The position numbers and the translations under genes are program-made. From Synaphobranchus kaupii (Eukaryota > Chordata > Actinopteri > Anguilliformes > Synaphobranchidae), in the NCBI GenBank assembly GCA_029718625.1, contig CM056381.1:51082157-51146156 (forward strand): DNA of 64,000 nt. Direction: 5' to 3'. Under the pieces are notes generated by a model. That model saw only the letters and a program-made list of their open reading frames with translations. It searched no databases and was not told where the DNA came from. Below, one piece after another: positions 24,085 through 35,595 of the stretch. How positions within the stretch are numbered: the stretch's first letter is position 1; each line of letters begins with the position of its first letter.

Positions 24085-25767
24085 CATTTGTGATAAGCCA
24101 TGCCCACTGGATATTTATTGGCTCGTCATTCGGCCATCTTTTAAAATGTCAAAATTCTGTATATACATTTTATGTTGCATGGTGTAAGGAGTGTGTTTAC
24201 CAGGTTTCATGTAAATTGGTCAAATTTTATAGGAGGAGTAGTATTTTAAGTGTTTTACAAGTAATGCTAATTACCGGAAAATCCAATGACTCATTTTGTG
24301 TCAATGATTTTTTGTGAATTTTAAAATATTTTCTTATATTTGGATCTATATAGCGCCACCACATGGCTCGATTGGGTTGAAACTGTAGAGGTCAATTCCG
24401 CATGTTACTCTTAATAGATCTACCAGGTTTCATAACTTTCTGTCAAATGATTTTGGAATTATGAGCATTTTTGTGATAAGTCACGCCCATTGAAAATTCA
24501 TTGGCTCGTCATTCGGCCATCTTTTAAAATATCAAAATTCTATATATAATTTTATGAAGCATGGTCTAAGGAGTTCGTGGACCTCGTTTCATGTAAATTG
24601 GCCAAATTTTGTAGGAGGAGTAGCATTTTAAGTGTTTTACAAAAAATGCTAATTAGCCGAAAATCCAATATGGCTGATTTCATGGATCCTTGAGGTAAAT
24701 TTGTTCAACATGAGCAGAGGGACCTGTACACCACATTTTGTGACTCTAGGTCAAACGGGGCGTCGGCAGTGGGCGTGTCAATGTCACAATATTTACACAT
24801 GCACTACAGCGCCACAAACTGGCCTATCGCCACGAAATTCGGTGTGAATTTGTATGATGACAACTTCTAACTATTTGCCAAGTTTCATGATAATCAACCA
24901 AGCGGTTAAGGAAAAACTCAAAGAAGTAATAAATGAGTACATCTAAGCCAAAATGTTGGCAAATTCAAGACGGCGCCCACCAAATTAGTAAAGTTCTATG
25001 ATTCAAATCCGGCTCTTTGTCACTGTAGCAAGTTATACATCTCTGCAAAGGAACTGTGATTTTTAGTGAATTTTTAAATATTTCTTTATATTTGGAACTC
25101 TATAGCGCCACCACATGGATCGATTGGGATAAAACTGTAGAGGTCAAGTCCTAATGGTACTCTTAACAGACCTACCAAGTTTCATAGCTTTCTGTCGAAT
25201 CGTTTTGGAATTATTAGCATTTTTGTGATAAGCCACGCCCAGTGGAAATTCATTGGCTCGTCATTCGGCCATCTTTAAAAATATCAAAATTCTGAATATA
25301 ACTTTTATGAGCCATGGTCTAAGGAGTGTGTACACCAAGTATCTTAATTGGTCAAATTTTGTAGGAGGAGTAGCATTTTAAGCGTTTTACAAAAAATGCT
25401 AATTAGCAAAAAATCCAATATGGCGGACTTCATGGGTCCTTGAGGCAAATTTGTTCAGAATGAGCAAAGGGACCTGTATATCAAATCTTGTGACTCTAGG
25501 TGAAACGGGGTGTCGGCAGTGGGCGTGTCAATGTCAAAATTTTGTCACGTGCACTACAGCGCCACCAGGTGTTCAATCTGCGTCATAATATAGAGGATCC
25601 AAGAGTTTGGCAATCCCAACAAGCATGCCACGTTTGGTGATTCTAGGCCAAACCAGCTCACGGGAATTTTAGGTGAAAGCTGAGAAAAATAAATAAATAA
25701 ATAAATAAAAATATATCTGAACAGATACAATAGGGTACCAGCAGCTAAGCTGCTCGGTCCCCCTAAA
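24085..25767 (+). mobile_element. Composite unclassified element, copy A (left-truncated)
   Basis: It consists of three related sub-repeats each starting near GTGATAAGCCACGCCCA (24090, 24472, 25225) and including TATAGCGCCACCACATGG, GGAGGAGTAGCATTTTAAG and GGGCGTGTCAATGTCA. It ends in the terminal block GGTACCAGCAGCTAAGCTGC, TCGGTCCCCCTAAA, the same end as copy B and (inverted) the start of copy C. The opposite terminus (AGCTGCAAGCAGC) is missing. Confidence 0.7.
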
Positions 25768-26493
25768 TATAGCTGCAAGCAGCGATTCCCGGGGACCGAG
25801 CAGCATGAAACAGCATTTGTCAAATACAGAGACTGCAAAATGGTAGACAACGCTAGACAATGTTGACCCAAAATCCAAATATTTGTTTCTAATCAGGGCT
25901 TTTGCCATTGTTGATGGTATCTTAACCCGATCCAGTAAGGGCTTGCGTATTACGTCTTTTAAGTACAAGTGAAACAGTGAACAGTTAATACTGTTAAATT
26001 TCTTAACCTTTGCAATAAAAAGGTGTTTCTTAATGTGAAAACAACATTAAAAGAAGCATAGCATTTGCACAATAGTTTTGCCAAACATTAACTTAGCCAT
26101 TAGTACCAAGCTGGAATTGAACCAGTGACCACATACATGGAAAGCCAAGATTGTATCCACTAGGCCAAAGCAGGTTAACAGAAATGTGGAGGCCAAATAA
26201 GACTTTTGTGTTGCGGTATCAGATTGTTTCGGCTTACTGGCTTCATAATTCTAAGTTAACAGGTAATATTGTGAAATTTCTTAGCCTTTGCAAAAAAAAC
26301 GCCACTCGGTGTTCAATCTGCATCATAATATAGAGGATCCAAGAGTTTTGCCAATCCCAACAAGCGTGCCAAGTTTGGTGATTCTAGGCCAAACCAGTTC
26401 ACAGGAATTTTAGGTGAAAGGGGAGAAAAAAAAAAAAAAGAATCTGAACAAATACAATAGGGTACCAGCAAGCTACACTGCTCGGTCCCCTAA
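25768..26493 (+). mobile_element. Composite unclassified element, copy B (internally deleted)
   Basis: The left terminus is TATAGCTGCAAGCAGCGATT followed by CCCGGGGACCGAGCAGC. The right terminus is TACACTGCTCGGTCCCCTAAA. The interior shared with copy C is shortened, with most of the CACGCCC sub-repeats lost (junction near 26295). It carries a tRNA-like stretch on the minus strand (26100-26180). It directly abuts copy A. Confidence 0.7.
26100..26180 (-). repeat. tRNA-like module in copy B
   Basis: On the minus strand it reads a box A-like GGCCTAGTGGATACAATC and, about 30 bp later, a box B-like GGTTCAATTCC. This is the internal-promoter arrangement of tRNA genes. No acceptor stem was recognised, so I call it a tRNA-derived module rather than a tRNA gene. 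Confidence 0.5.
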
Positions 26494-26834
26494 ATATATA
26501 GTTTATGTATATTGTACTATCTCATGGAAGATAATACAAACATTATTCAAGGGAGATATCAGCACAATTTCACGCAACCTGTTGTGTTCAGGACAGGGTT
26601 TCCCCATTTCCCTTCAGTGCAGTCTCTTAGTTTTTAACCATCTCTGGCGTTGCCCCACTCGTTTGGCTTCCATGTCATTTACAGTAACAGGATCTACCTT
26701 TTTAAAGTACTTTACTAAGAACTAGCCTAGAGAAGATGAGGAGGAGTAATCAAGGTAGCAAACATTTAATAGCCAGCCAATCAGATTCAGAGGCTCCTTG
26801 TCAATAAACAAGGTATTTATTGAACTTGTTTTTT
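26494..26834. other. Spacer between copies B and C, no gene seen
   Basis: About 340 bp of unremarkable sequence separating two oppositely oriented copies of the composite element. Confidence 0.5.
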
Positions 26835-28707
26835 TAGGGGACCGAGCAGCGTAGCTGCTGGTACCCTATTGTATTTGTTCAAATTCTTTTTCAAATTCGA
26901 TTTATTTATTTATTTTTTCTCCCCTTTCACCTAAAATTCCCGTGAGCTGGTTTGGCCTAGAATCACCAAACTTGGCAGGCTTGTTGGGATTGCAAAACTC
27001 TTGCATACTCTATATTATGACACAGATTGAACACTTGTTGGCACTGTAGTGCACGTGACAAACTTTTGACATTGACACACCCACTGCCAACGCCCCGTTT
27101 CACCTAGAGTCACAAAATTTGGTATGCAGGTCCCTTTGCTCATTCCGAATAAATTTGCCTCAAGGACCCATAAAGTCCGCCATATTGGATTTTTTGCTAA
27201 TTAGCATTTTTTGTAAAACACTTAAAATGCTACTCCTCCTAGACACACTCCTTAGACCATGCCTCATAAAACTTATGTTCAGAATTTTGATATTTTAAAA
27301 TATGGCCGAATGATGAGCAATGACTTTTCACTGGGCGTGGCTTATCACAAAAATGCTAATAATTCCAAAATGATTTTACAGATAGTTATAAAACTTGGTA
27401 GGTCTGTTACAAGTAACATCAGGACTTGACGTCTACAGTTTTAACCCAATCGAGGCCACGTGGTGGCGCTATAGAGTTCAGAATATAAACAAATATTTAA
27501 AAATTCACTAAAAATCACTGTTCCTTTGCAGAGATGTAAAACTTGCTACAGAGACAAAGAACCGGATTTGGATCATAGATCATCACTAATGTGATGGGTG
27601 CCATCTTGAATTTGCCGACATTTTGGCTTAAATGTACTCATTTATTACTTTGTGTTTTTCCTTAGCCGCTTGGCTGATTCTCATGAAACTTGGCAAATAG
27701 TTAGAAGTTGTCATCTCACAAGCCCTCACCACATTTGGTGGCGATAGGCCAGTTGGTGGCGCTGTAGTGCACGTGAAAATATTGTGACATTGATACGCCC
27801 ACTGCCGACGCCCCGTTTGACCTAGAGTCAAAAAATGTGGTGTACAGGTCCCTCTGCTCATGATGAATAAATTTGCTTCAAGGAACAATCAAGTCACCTG
27901 TATTGGATTTTCGCTAATTAGCATTTCTTATAAAACACTTAAAATGCTACTCCTCCTACAACATTTGACCAATTTACATGAAACCTGGTGAACACACTCC
28001 TTAGACCATGCTTAATACAATTTCTTTACAAAATTTTGATATTTTAGAAAATGGCCGAATGACCGAGACAATTCATTTTCAGTGGGCGTGGCTTATCACA
28101 AAAATGCTAATAATTCCAAAACCATGTGACCGAAAGTTATGAAACTTGGAACATTTGTTAAGAGTAATATCCGGACTTCACCTCTGCAGTTTCAACCCAA
28201 TCGACTTACGTGGTGGTGCTATAGAGATCCAAATATAAGAAAATATTTTAAAATTCACAAAAAATAATTGACACGCCCACTGCATACACCCCGTTTGATC
28301 TAGAGTCACAAAATGTGATGTACATTTCCCGCTGCTCATGCCCAACAAATTTGCCATGAAGTCTGCCATCTTCGATTTTCCGCTAATTATCATTTTTTGT
28401 AAAAACACTTAAAATGCTACTCCTCCTACAGGACTAGACAAATTTGCACCAAACCAGTTTGAGGGTCTCAACCCACATCCTTTCATACATCCATTACTTT
28501 TCTAAGGCCAATGTCAAAAAAATGGCCGAATGAGAAGCCAATTAATTTTACATTAGGCGTGGCTTATCACAAAAATGCTAGTAATTTTGAAATCGTTTGA
28601 TATAAAGTTCTGAAACTTGGTGGCTTGATTGAGAGTTTGATCAAGACTTGAGCCCTGCAGTTTAACCCAATCAATCCGCGTGGTGGTGCTATAGATATAC
28701 AAATGTT

Positions 28708-28729
28708 GGGATGGCAGGTTTGCCATCCC
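28708..28729. repeat. Perfect 9-bp-stem hairpin
   Basis: GGGATGGCA, loop GGTT, TGCCATCCC. It lies immediately upstream of the tRNA-like module in copy C. Confidence 0.8.
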
Positions 28730-28785
28730 GCCAAGTACACTATCTATGCTTAACAGACCGTCTACCAACCACACCAACTGTGAAA

Positions 28786-28862
28786 GTTCCTGTAGCTTAG
28801 TGGTTAACGCATTGGACTGCCATGTAGTAGGTTGGTGGTTTGATCCCCGCCTGTTCCCAACA
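28786..28862 (+). repeat. tRNA-like module in copy C
   Basis: TGTAGCTTAGTGGTTAACGC fits the RNA polymerase III box A consensus and GGTTTGATCCCC fits box B, with spacing of about 35 bp, followed by CGCCTGTTCCCAACA. No 7-bp acceptor stem pairing was found by eye, so this looks tRNA-derived rather than a working tRNA gene. Confidence 0.55.
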
Positions 28863-29070
28863 TTTTTTTTGAGGCACAGAATATGCACGTCATGGTAAGA
28901 ATGTTCTTTTAACATAAAACAAGTTATTTTTATTGCAAAGGCTAAGAAATTTCACAATATTACCTGTTAACTGTTTGAATTATTAAGTCAGTATGCCAAC
29001 ACAATCTGATACCGCAACACAAAAGTCTTATTTGGCCTCCACATTTCTGTTAACCTGCTTTGGTCTAGTG

Positions 29071-29274
29071 CAGGGATGTCAAACTGATTCCATCGAGGGC
29101 CGAGTGTATGCAGGTTTTTGTTCCAACTATGCCCTACACCAGCTGAATTCACTAATTAGCTCAGCTCTTCAACCAAGGAGGTGAACTAATTAGTGGAATC
29201 AGCTGGTGTAGAGCATGGTTAGAACAAAAACTTGCATACACTCGGCCCTCGATGGAACGAGTTTGACACCTCTG
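29071..29274. mobile_element. Small palindromic hAT-like MITE nested in copy C
   Basis: A 204-bp element with ends CAGGGATGTCAAACTGATTC and the inverted CGAGTTTGACACCTCTG; the arms pair over most of their length. It is flanked by perfect 8-bp duplications GTCTAGTG (29063-29070, 29275-29282), the hAT signature. The insertion splits a tRNA-like module of copy C. Confidence 0.9.
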
Positions 29275-29670
29275 GTCTAGTGGATACAATCTTGGCTTTC
29301 CATGTGTGTGGTCAGTGGTTAAATTCACCTTGGTACCAATGGCTAAGTTAATGTTTGGCAAAACTATTGTGCAAATGCTATGCTTCTTTTAATGTGTGTT
29401 TTCATGTAAAGAAACACCTTTTTATTGCAAAGGTTAAGAAATTTAACAATTTTAACTGTTAACTGTTTCACTTGTACTTAAAAGACGTAATACGCAAGCC
29501 CTTACTGGATCGGGTTAAGATACCATCAACAATGGCAAAAGCCCTGATTAGAAACAAATATTTGTATTTTGAGTAAACCCCTGTCTAGAGTTGTCTACCA
29601 TTTTGCAGTCTGTGTTTGACAAGCGCTGCTCATGCTGCTCAGTCCCCGGGAATTGCTGCTTGCAGCTATA

Positions 29671-30900
29671 TTTTTTATTTCTTTCTTTTTATTGTACACT
29701 ACTTTTCAAGTTCAGTCCCACTTAAGACAGGGCTGAGGTTTGGGGCAGAACAGGTTAACATGCATTGGTACTTTCTGTATAGTCCTTGTATGCTGACCAT
29801 AAGTTTATGAACATTTTTCATATGTTTGTGCATGTTAGCTAGCTGTCTATCCAAAAAAGCCAGCTAACCAAAATTATATTTATTTCACGTTTCATTCTCC
29901 ATGTTCCAATAACAAAAAATTGTGGTGGATCTAGTCTTAAAATTCAATGTATTTCGGGGGGGGGGGGGGGGGGGGGGGGGGCATTCCCCCGGACCCCCCG
30001 GACCCCCCTAAACAGTTCAGGGTCCACCCACTACAGTTTCAGAAAATCCTGTGGGAAACACTGGATCCATTCAGCGCAAAACCAAAATAATTATATATTC
30101 ATTGATATATTCAATATGTGAGTTGTCATGACAGAAAAAAAGGTTGAGTGAAATTCATTTATCAAATGTAAACAGGAGTTTCTTTAAAGATGGAATTCCA
30201 ATGTCTCTGTAGTCCCTATTTGTGCGGTCATACAAGTGAATATATCCTTGATCAGCAAGTCTAGCCTTGTTGACCAATTGCAGGCAAGGGTGTACTGGGG
30301 GACAGTGAATGAAGCTGTTGTGAAAATTTAGACTAGTTTGGCTGGCCAGCCTAAACACACAATGGCGATCGAAGTCAAATGCGATGTTTCATTATGGTCA
30401 CAAACCAGCCAAAAGCCTTTGCAAATCTGCCAAGTATACTGGAGCCTTAAGAGCCCATAGCTGGCAGGGCTCCCATTAACGTTCACTCAGCAGGTTCCTG
30501 GCCCACCACTATTGCCAGTCACATTAAGGAGATTAAGCATGCAGCTACAACATGGTGGACAATCTACTGACATGTAAAGCAGGTTAAAGTAAGTTGCTAA
30601 CAAAGGCTCTGTCTGATTCTGTCAGTGGAAAAGTTCCTGGTGGTCTCTGGAGACTGGTGTATTGTGAGCCTCAGGTTTGAGGCCCAGTGTTGAGAGACAG
30701 GAGGATTAGCACTCCATCAGAGAGCATCTCTACTTAACAGAAGAGGCTCTTTAACCTCTCTGGTTGGCTATCAAGGCCAAGCTGCTCTTGAGCTCTTCTC
30801 CATGTTTGTGTCACCTCCTTTCTAGGTGTTGTCACCAAGTACCCTGTCCAAGCAGGGCCAGCCCTAGCCTTTTAGTAGCCCGAGGCAAGATCTGTACATG
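29671..30900. other. Intergenic sequence with a long G-run
   Basis: No gene is recognised. A G-homopolymer of 26 bases (29956-29981) is followed by several C-runs. Confidence 0.5.
29956..29981. repeat. Poly-G tract of 26
   Basis: Uninterrupted G homopolymer, followed within 5 bases by CCCCC, CCCCCC and CCCCCC runs on the same strand. Confidence 0.85.
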
Positions 30901-31039
30901 GTGCAGCTAGCTGTGGTGCTGCGGCTGCCAGATATGCAGTTATATACAGATTACTTAAGCAGCAATAGGACAATTAGATAATTGGAGTTTAAAATTAAAT
31001 TCAATTATTGTGTATAGTGCTTTTTGCAGAGAACTGTCA

Positions 31040-31215
31040 CAAAGGCGCCGTATCCAGAAACAGAAGGAAAATTGGGGGAAAAACAGCAAACAGCAAACGA
31101 GGTAAAAACTCCCCAGAGGGAAGAAAAACACTCAAACAGTGGCAAGAGAAAACTCCCCGATGGGAAGAAATCTCAGAAGGAAAAAAAAAAAAAGAAGATC
31201 CATCCATATCTACTG
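31040..31215 (+). repeat. Retroposon-like tract with ACTCCCC-GGGAAGAAA repeats
   Basis: It repeats the pair AAAACTCCCCAGAGGGAAGAAA and AAAACTCCCCGATGGGAAGAAA with small changes, ending in an A-rich run near 31180. It resembles the 3' region of a dispersed fish retroposon; the family is not identified. The two overlapping open frames across it are low-complexity artefacts. Confidence 0.4.
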
Positions 31216-32404
31216 CAAATCTGGTAGCAACACAGCATGAGTTCAGAGATTTACAACCCTAGTATATAAGTATTACTTACTGTATTTATACATTACAAAT
31301 TTATATAAATAGTTGAATACCCCTTACTCTTTCATACAGTCAATGGCAGACCTGGGCCCCATTTCTCAAAAGCATTTTAAGAATTAAGATAATCTTAGTG
31401 TTTTGTTTTTGTTGTGTGCACTCAGAGAACAAAATGGAATCAGAGGAAATGTTGAATTGACATAATCTTTGTTAAAAATAAACAGACGAATCAATGAAAT
31501 GCACTCAAGAAAATGTTGAATTGACAGAATTGTTGTAAAAAAAAATAAAAAAAATAATATATGACTGAAACATGTTTGGCTCACCTTGAATACATATTGC
31601 TATACCCAGGTGAAAAAAGATTATACTTGAAATATACTTTTTCAAAGTGTACTTTTAGTACTTATGTACTAATTATGCAACCTGGTCTCACAGCCCATTC
31701 GTATCTATTCTACGAAATTCCAGCACCCGAAAATTCGTACATATTTTACGAATCAGAGATTACACACCACATGACTTTACTATTTTCTCAGATGAATTAC
31801 GAGACAACACGGAGATCCACCATTTTTATTTCACGGTCAAATAAAGCGAATGGGTAAGCTGCCAGTATTGTACTTATAGTTTATGCGTATAGTTATAGTA
31901 CATTCATAGAATACCTTTCCTATTTTGTAATTGCATTTTAATGCAATATGATGTATAATTCTCAAGCTTCTTCGTCTCTGCTTTATCTGTGTAGGTTGCT
32001 ATTTATAGACTAGTCTTGTAGGCTATTACTTCCATTATACTAGCTGACGTTAGCTAGGTCTGTTCAGATCAGTGCATACTGCATAGGCTGCAATATGATT
32101 ATTAATGGATTTAGCTTGTGAGCTAGCCATCAGAGCGTGTCGTTCTCGGCTCTTTTGAGACGTATAACATGAGAAAACCGAACAGATCTGTAATAGAAAC
32201 AACCGCGTCTCCCCGTTAACTTCTGTAATGAACTGCGACTCCCATGATTCTGTGTGTATTGCCAGAGACGTGACGGGTTGAACACTGAATTGGCTTCATG
32301 CCCCAATGAGCAGCTCCCATAGGAATCCATGGAACCGGTAAGCGGAAGCTGTCTCCAGTACTTCTTATTTATCTCGATGGTTGAACTTCATTCATAAAAC
32401 CAAC
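31216..32404. other. Intergenic sequence, no gene seen
   Basis: Around 31678-31760 there are TCTCACAGCCCATTCGTA and TACGAA words typical of degenerate DNA-transposon ends, but no partner end was found. Confidence 0.4.
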
Positions 32405-32801
32405 AAAAAAAAGTCTGCCAGTCTGCAAATAACAGGATTCCTAAATGCTTACGAAGGTAATCCCATATGCAAAAGGTCTGTAAAAATCTTATAAAAATCA
32501 CATATGCCATATACAAAACTTAACTTATTTAAATAAAATAAATATGTGGTAGAGAGCTAGCATATACATTTCATGCTAAAATTAAATAGTTCCCTAATAC
32601 ATGGTACTCCTTATAAAGAAAACATTGAGAGATTGTTTAAGAATTATATAGAAATATATAATATAATAGGCTACTAATCAGGCTTTTTATAAAACTTTGC
32701 AAGTATGATCATATATGATTTTTACAGACCTTTTGCATATGGGATTACCTTTGTAAGCATTTAGGAATCCTGTTATTTGCAGACTGGCAGACTTCTTTTT
32801 T
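32405..32801. mobile_element. Inverted-repeat MITE of about 400 bp
   Basis: The arms of about 80 bp (32405-32492 and 32718-32801) are close reverse complements, e.g. GTCTGCCAGTCTGCAAATAA against TTATTTGCAGACTGGCAGAC. The centre is AT-rich and non-coding. No clear target duplication is seen, so the superfamily is unknown. Confidence 0.7.
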
Positions 32802-32921
32802 GTTTGTTGTTGTTGTTAGTTTAAGCCAACACAATCTCTCAAGCATGGTACACAGTAGATATAGAATGTACAAAATATGCACTGTTGTTATTTATAATAA
32901 TAATAATAATGCAATTTTAAT

Positions 32922-33712
32922 TCTATGGGAATTGGGGGGGTGAGACTAGATTCAGATGTAAATTACGCTGGTACAGTATGGAACACATGACTGGCTAAAT
33001 GGCAGTAAGTCATCAAGGGTCTAAGGTATCAAACGAGCCCAAAACCATCACTCTGCGGCCACATATGGAGTAGATGTGGATGGATCACTTTAAGGGTTTC
33101 TTCTCCTGACTTTTTTCCCCATAGAGTTTTATAGGAAAATGAGTCAGGAGAAATAACCCTTGCAGTGAGCCATCCACATCTACTCCATATGTGGCCGCAG
33201 AGTGATGGGTTGGGGCTCGTTTGATACCTTAGACCCTTGATGACTTACTGCCATTTAGCCAGTCATGTGTTCCATACTGTACCAGCGTAATTTACATCTG
33301 AATCTAGTCTCACCCCCCAATTCCCATAGAGATCCATTCAAATGCAGAGAGGTTATAGTATCGCTTGTAACAGTACCTGAAAATAAGATATCGAGAGTCA
33401 TTTGATGTTGATGGGTCACAGACTTCAGGAAGTAACAGCATGCAAAGGATATGCGACCAAATATTAAATATGATACTTTAAAAATACATTAAAGCAAAGG
33501 GGGTGAATACATATGCACATACCACTTTTCAGTTTTTTATTTATTTTTTATTTTTTAAAGCAAGTTTTTTTTTTCATTTCACTTCACCTATTTGGACTAT
33601 TTTGTGTAAGGCCATTACATAAAATCCAAATAAAAATCTATTTAAATTACAGGTTGTACTGCAACAAAATAGGAAAAATGCCTAGGGGGGTGAATACTTT
33701 CGTAAGGCACTG
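32922..33712. mobile_element. Foldback core copy joined to a second Tc1-type end
   Basis: Inner arms from TCTATGGGAATTGGGGG to its inverse at 33316-33330 form a palindrome around a loop near 33115-33135, homologous to the core of the 12.8-kb element. The left outer part is missing, cut at a TAA microsatellite. The right outer part retains the transposase C-terminal codons (GYATKY plus stop, about 33451-33470). It then continues into the terminal repeat ending GGGGGGTGAATACTTTCG, TAAGGCACTG, followed by TA (33713-33714). That terminal repeat differs from the 12.8-kb element's CAGTGCATCCGG end. Confidence 0.75.
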
Positions 33713-33954
33713 TAATGTAAGGAAGACTTAAAATTCAGTAATTAGACTATCAGTTTCCTTTTCAATTTAGAATTAATTTGTAGGCTGATAACAACAACGA
33801 TAATTTTCCATGCCAAATAAGCGTTCACGGGCGGCTCTCAAGCCTACAATACTTCGGCATAACCAGCAGGTAATGTGCGTATGTCAAGTGAAGACCTGAC
33901 GTGGAGCTATGACCATTTCCACGGTCAAATGGAGTCACGTTGAAATTTATAAAT
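33713..33954. other. Intergenic sequence, no gene seen
   Basis: Ends in AAATTTATAAATGAGGCCCC, the reverse of the GGGGCCTCATT-type repeat end noted at 12227. Confidence 0.4.
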
Positions 33955-34060
33955 GAGGCCCCTGGTCTTGGCCCTTCGGCCCTTCTGACCATCTTCTGGC
34001 GTAGACTCAAGACTCGCCTGTTTAGATTGCATCTTTGCTCCCTGAATTAATTGTTAGCAT
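33955..34060 (+). mobile_element. L2-type LINE fragment
   Basis: CTCAAGACTCGCCTGTTTAG reads LKTRLFRL in the plus direction, matching the extreme C-terminus of fish L2-like LINE proteins. It is short and degraded. Confidence 0.45.
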
Positions 34061-34424
34061 GCAAGTCTTGCTTTTTGAAATAGCATTTTAGGGGTATGTT
34101 AACAGTGATTTATACATCAACACTTGCCATGTTACTGACATTTTGGTTAATGTATTATTTTGACTTGTACTGTTTCTTTTTTTTTTCAGTATACCATTGT
34201 TTTATTTATAGCACTATTTCTCATTCCCCCCTCTACCTAACAGATTAAGGAGAGGATATCAGCCTGCCTGGCTGACATTTCTATGTGGATGGCTACTCAT
34301 CACCTGAAGCTCAACCTTCACAATACAGAACTGTGCTTCATACCTCACAGGACCTCCCCACTGCAATGTCATTAAACCTGCAGGACATAATACAACACTA
34401 AACTCCAGCTCGACCACTTCGCTC

Positions 34425-34920
34425 TGCTCGTCCGGACTGCGGAGCTTCTCCACCCTAGCTCCCCAGTGGTGGAATGAACTCTTCACTCCTCTACGTTCTG
34501 ATCAAACACTGCCTGCTTTCCGTTGTGGTCTGAAGGCACACCTCTTCAGATTCCACCTTGACTGACTTACAAATCTAGTACCAGTACTGTTTTTCGCTTG
34601 TTTCCTGTTCCTTAATTCTTAGTTGATTTTATAGTTTATAATGTCTTGTTGTCTTAGCCATAGCTTACTGTGTACTATACTCAATGTTCATGACTATGGA
34701 TAGCTGCTATGTTATGATAAGAAATTAGCTCTATCTGAACTGATGTCATTGACCTTCGGTATGCACTTATTGTGCGTCGCTTTGGATAAAAGCATCTGCC
34801 AAATGAATGTAATGTAAATAGTTTATTATTATTATCATTTTATGCAAACTTGTGCACTTTTTGCCTTGTAAGTCGCTCTGTATAAGCGCATCTGCCAAAT
34901 GAATAAATGTCTGTATTGAT
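34425..34920 (+). mobile_element. L2-type LINE 3' end
   Basis: The plus strand encodes LRSFSTLAPQWWNELFTPLR and then LKAHLFRFHLD, the conserved C-terminal tail of L2-clade ORF2. A 3' UTR follows with CGCTTTGGATAAAAGCATCT, GCCAAATGAATGTAATGTAA and a second, related tail (34870-34910). Typical of 5'-truncated L2 insertions; two insertions may be stacked. Confidence 0.75.
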
Positions 34921-35595
34921 ACACTTCTGTAATGTGATGGACCCTTTCTAGATTAAATAAGCTAAATGTCCAGCTAATAAAAGCTTGAAGATGCTGAAGT
35001 TCAATACGTCTCTGAGTGAATTAATACAAAATAAATTTTACAGTGCATTGTGTGCACTATATATTGATGTATTGTAAATTATCTCTTTTCTTTCAAAACC
35101 TGATGGCCAATATACAGCATATAGTAATAATAATGTTTATCATTTTAGTCATATAAAGGTTAGAAATTGTATATACCACAACATCTGATATTGATTACAA
35201 TGAAAACACCAATTTAAAACTACATTAACAATTGTTTTTAAAAATATATATTTTTTTACATACAGCTGACACCCTTGTCATTTTTATGTATTTAAAGGGA
35301 ATGCTTTCATTCCTACAAAGCTTTCACACTAGGCTACTGCGTGCTGTTCACTACTGTCTGCTTATTAATTATCAACCTGCTGGATTTGGAGAGCATTATA
35401 ATTGTCTAGAAGTATCTAAGATAATTATCTAAGTATCAAAAGTTGGGTTCATGTGAGTAGCGTGATCCCATTCGCAATAAACGGAGGGCATCTTCGTGTG
35501 TGTTTACAGTTGTATCAAGCGGAACTACATTTCGGCGCCATTTTATTGCTTTGCGCTAAGGAAAGTATTACTGGGAATTGTAGTTTTTTTTTTGC
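34921..35595. other. Intergenic sequence, no gene seen
   Basis: AT-rich sequence, no recognised feature. Confidence 0.5.

Larger units (their letters stand above)
26835..29670 (-). mobile_element. Composite unclassified element, copy C (full length, reversed)
   Basis: It runs from AGGGGACCGAGCAGC at the left to TGCTGCTTGCAGCTATA at the right, i.e. copy B's termini in reverse order, about 2.8 kb including a nested MITE (29071-29274). It holds three sub-repeats marked by GGGCGTGGCTTATCACAAAAATGCTA (27335, 28083, 28556), two tRNA-like modules and a perfect short hairpin. No open reading frame resembling a transposase is visible, so it is probably non-autonomous. The flanks are T-rich on both sides and the target duplication cannot be read with confidence. 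Confidence 0.7.

Noticed and set aside
28786..28862. A functional tRNA gene
   Set aside because: Box A and box B-like words are present but no acceptor stem or clear anticodon arm could be paired by eye.
31008..31262. Lysine-rich frames resembling a nuclear protein
   Set aside because: They follow from repeated AAAACTCCCC/GGGAAGAAA retroposon words and an A-run.
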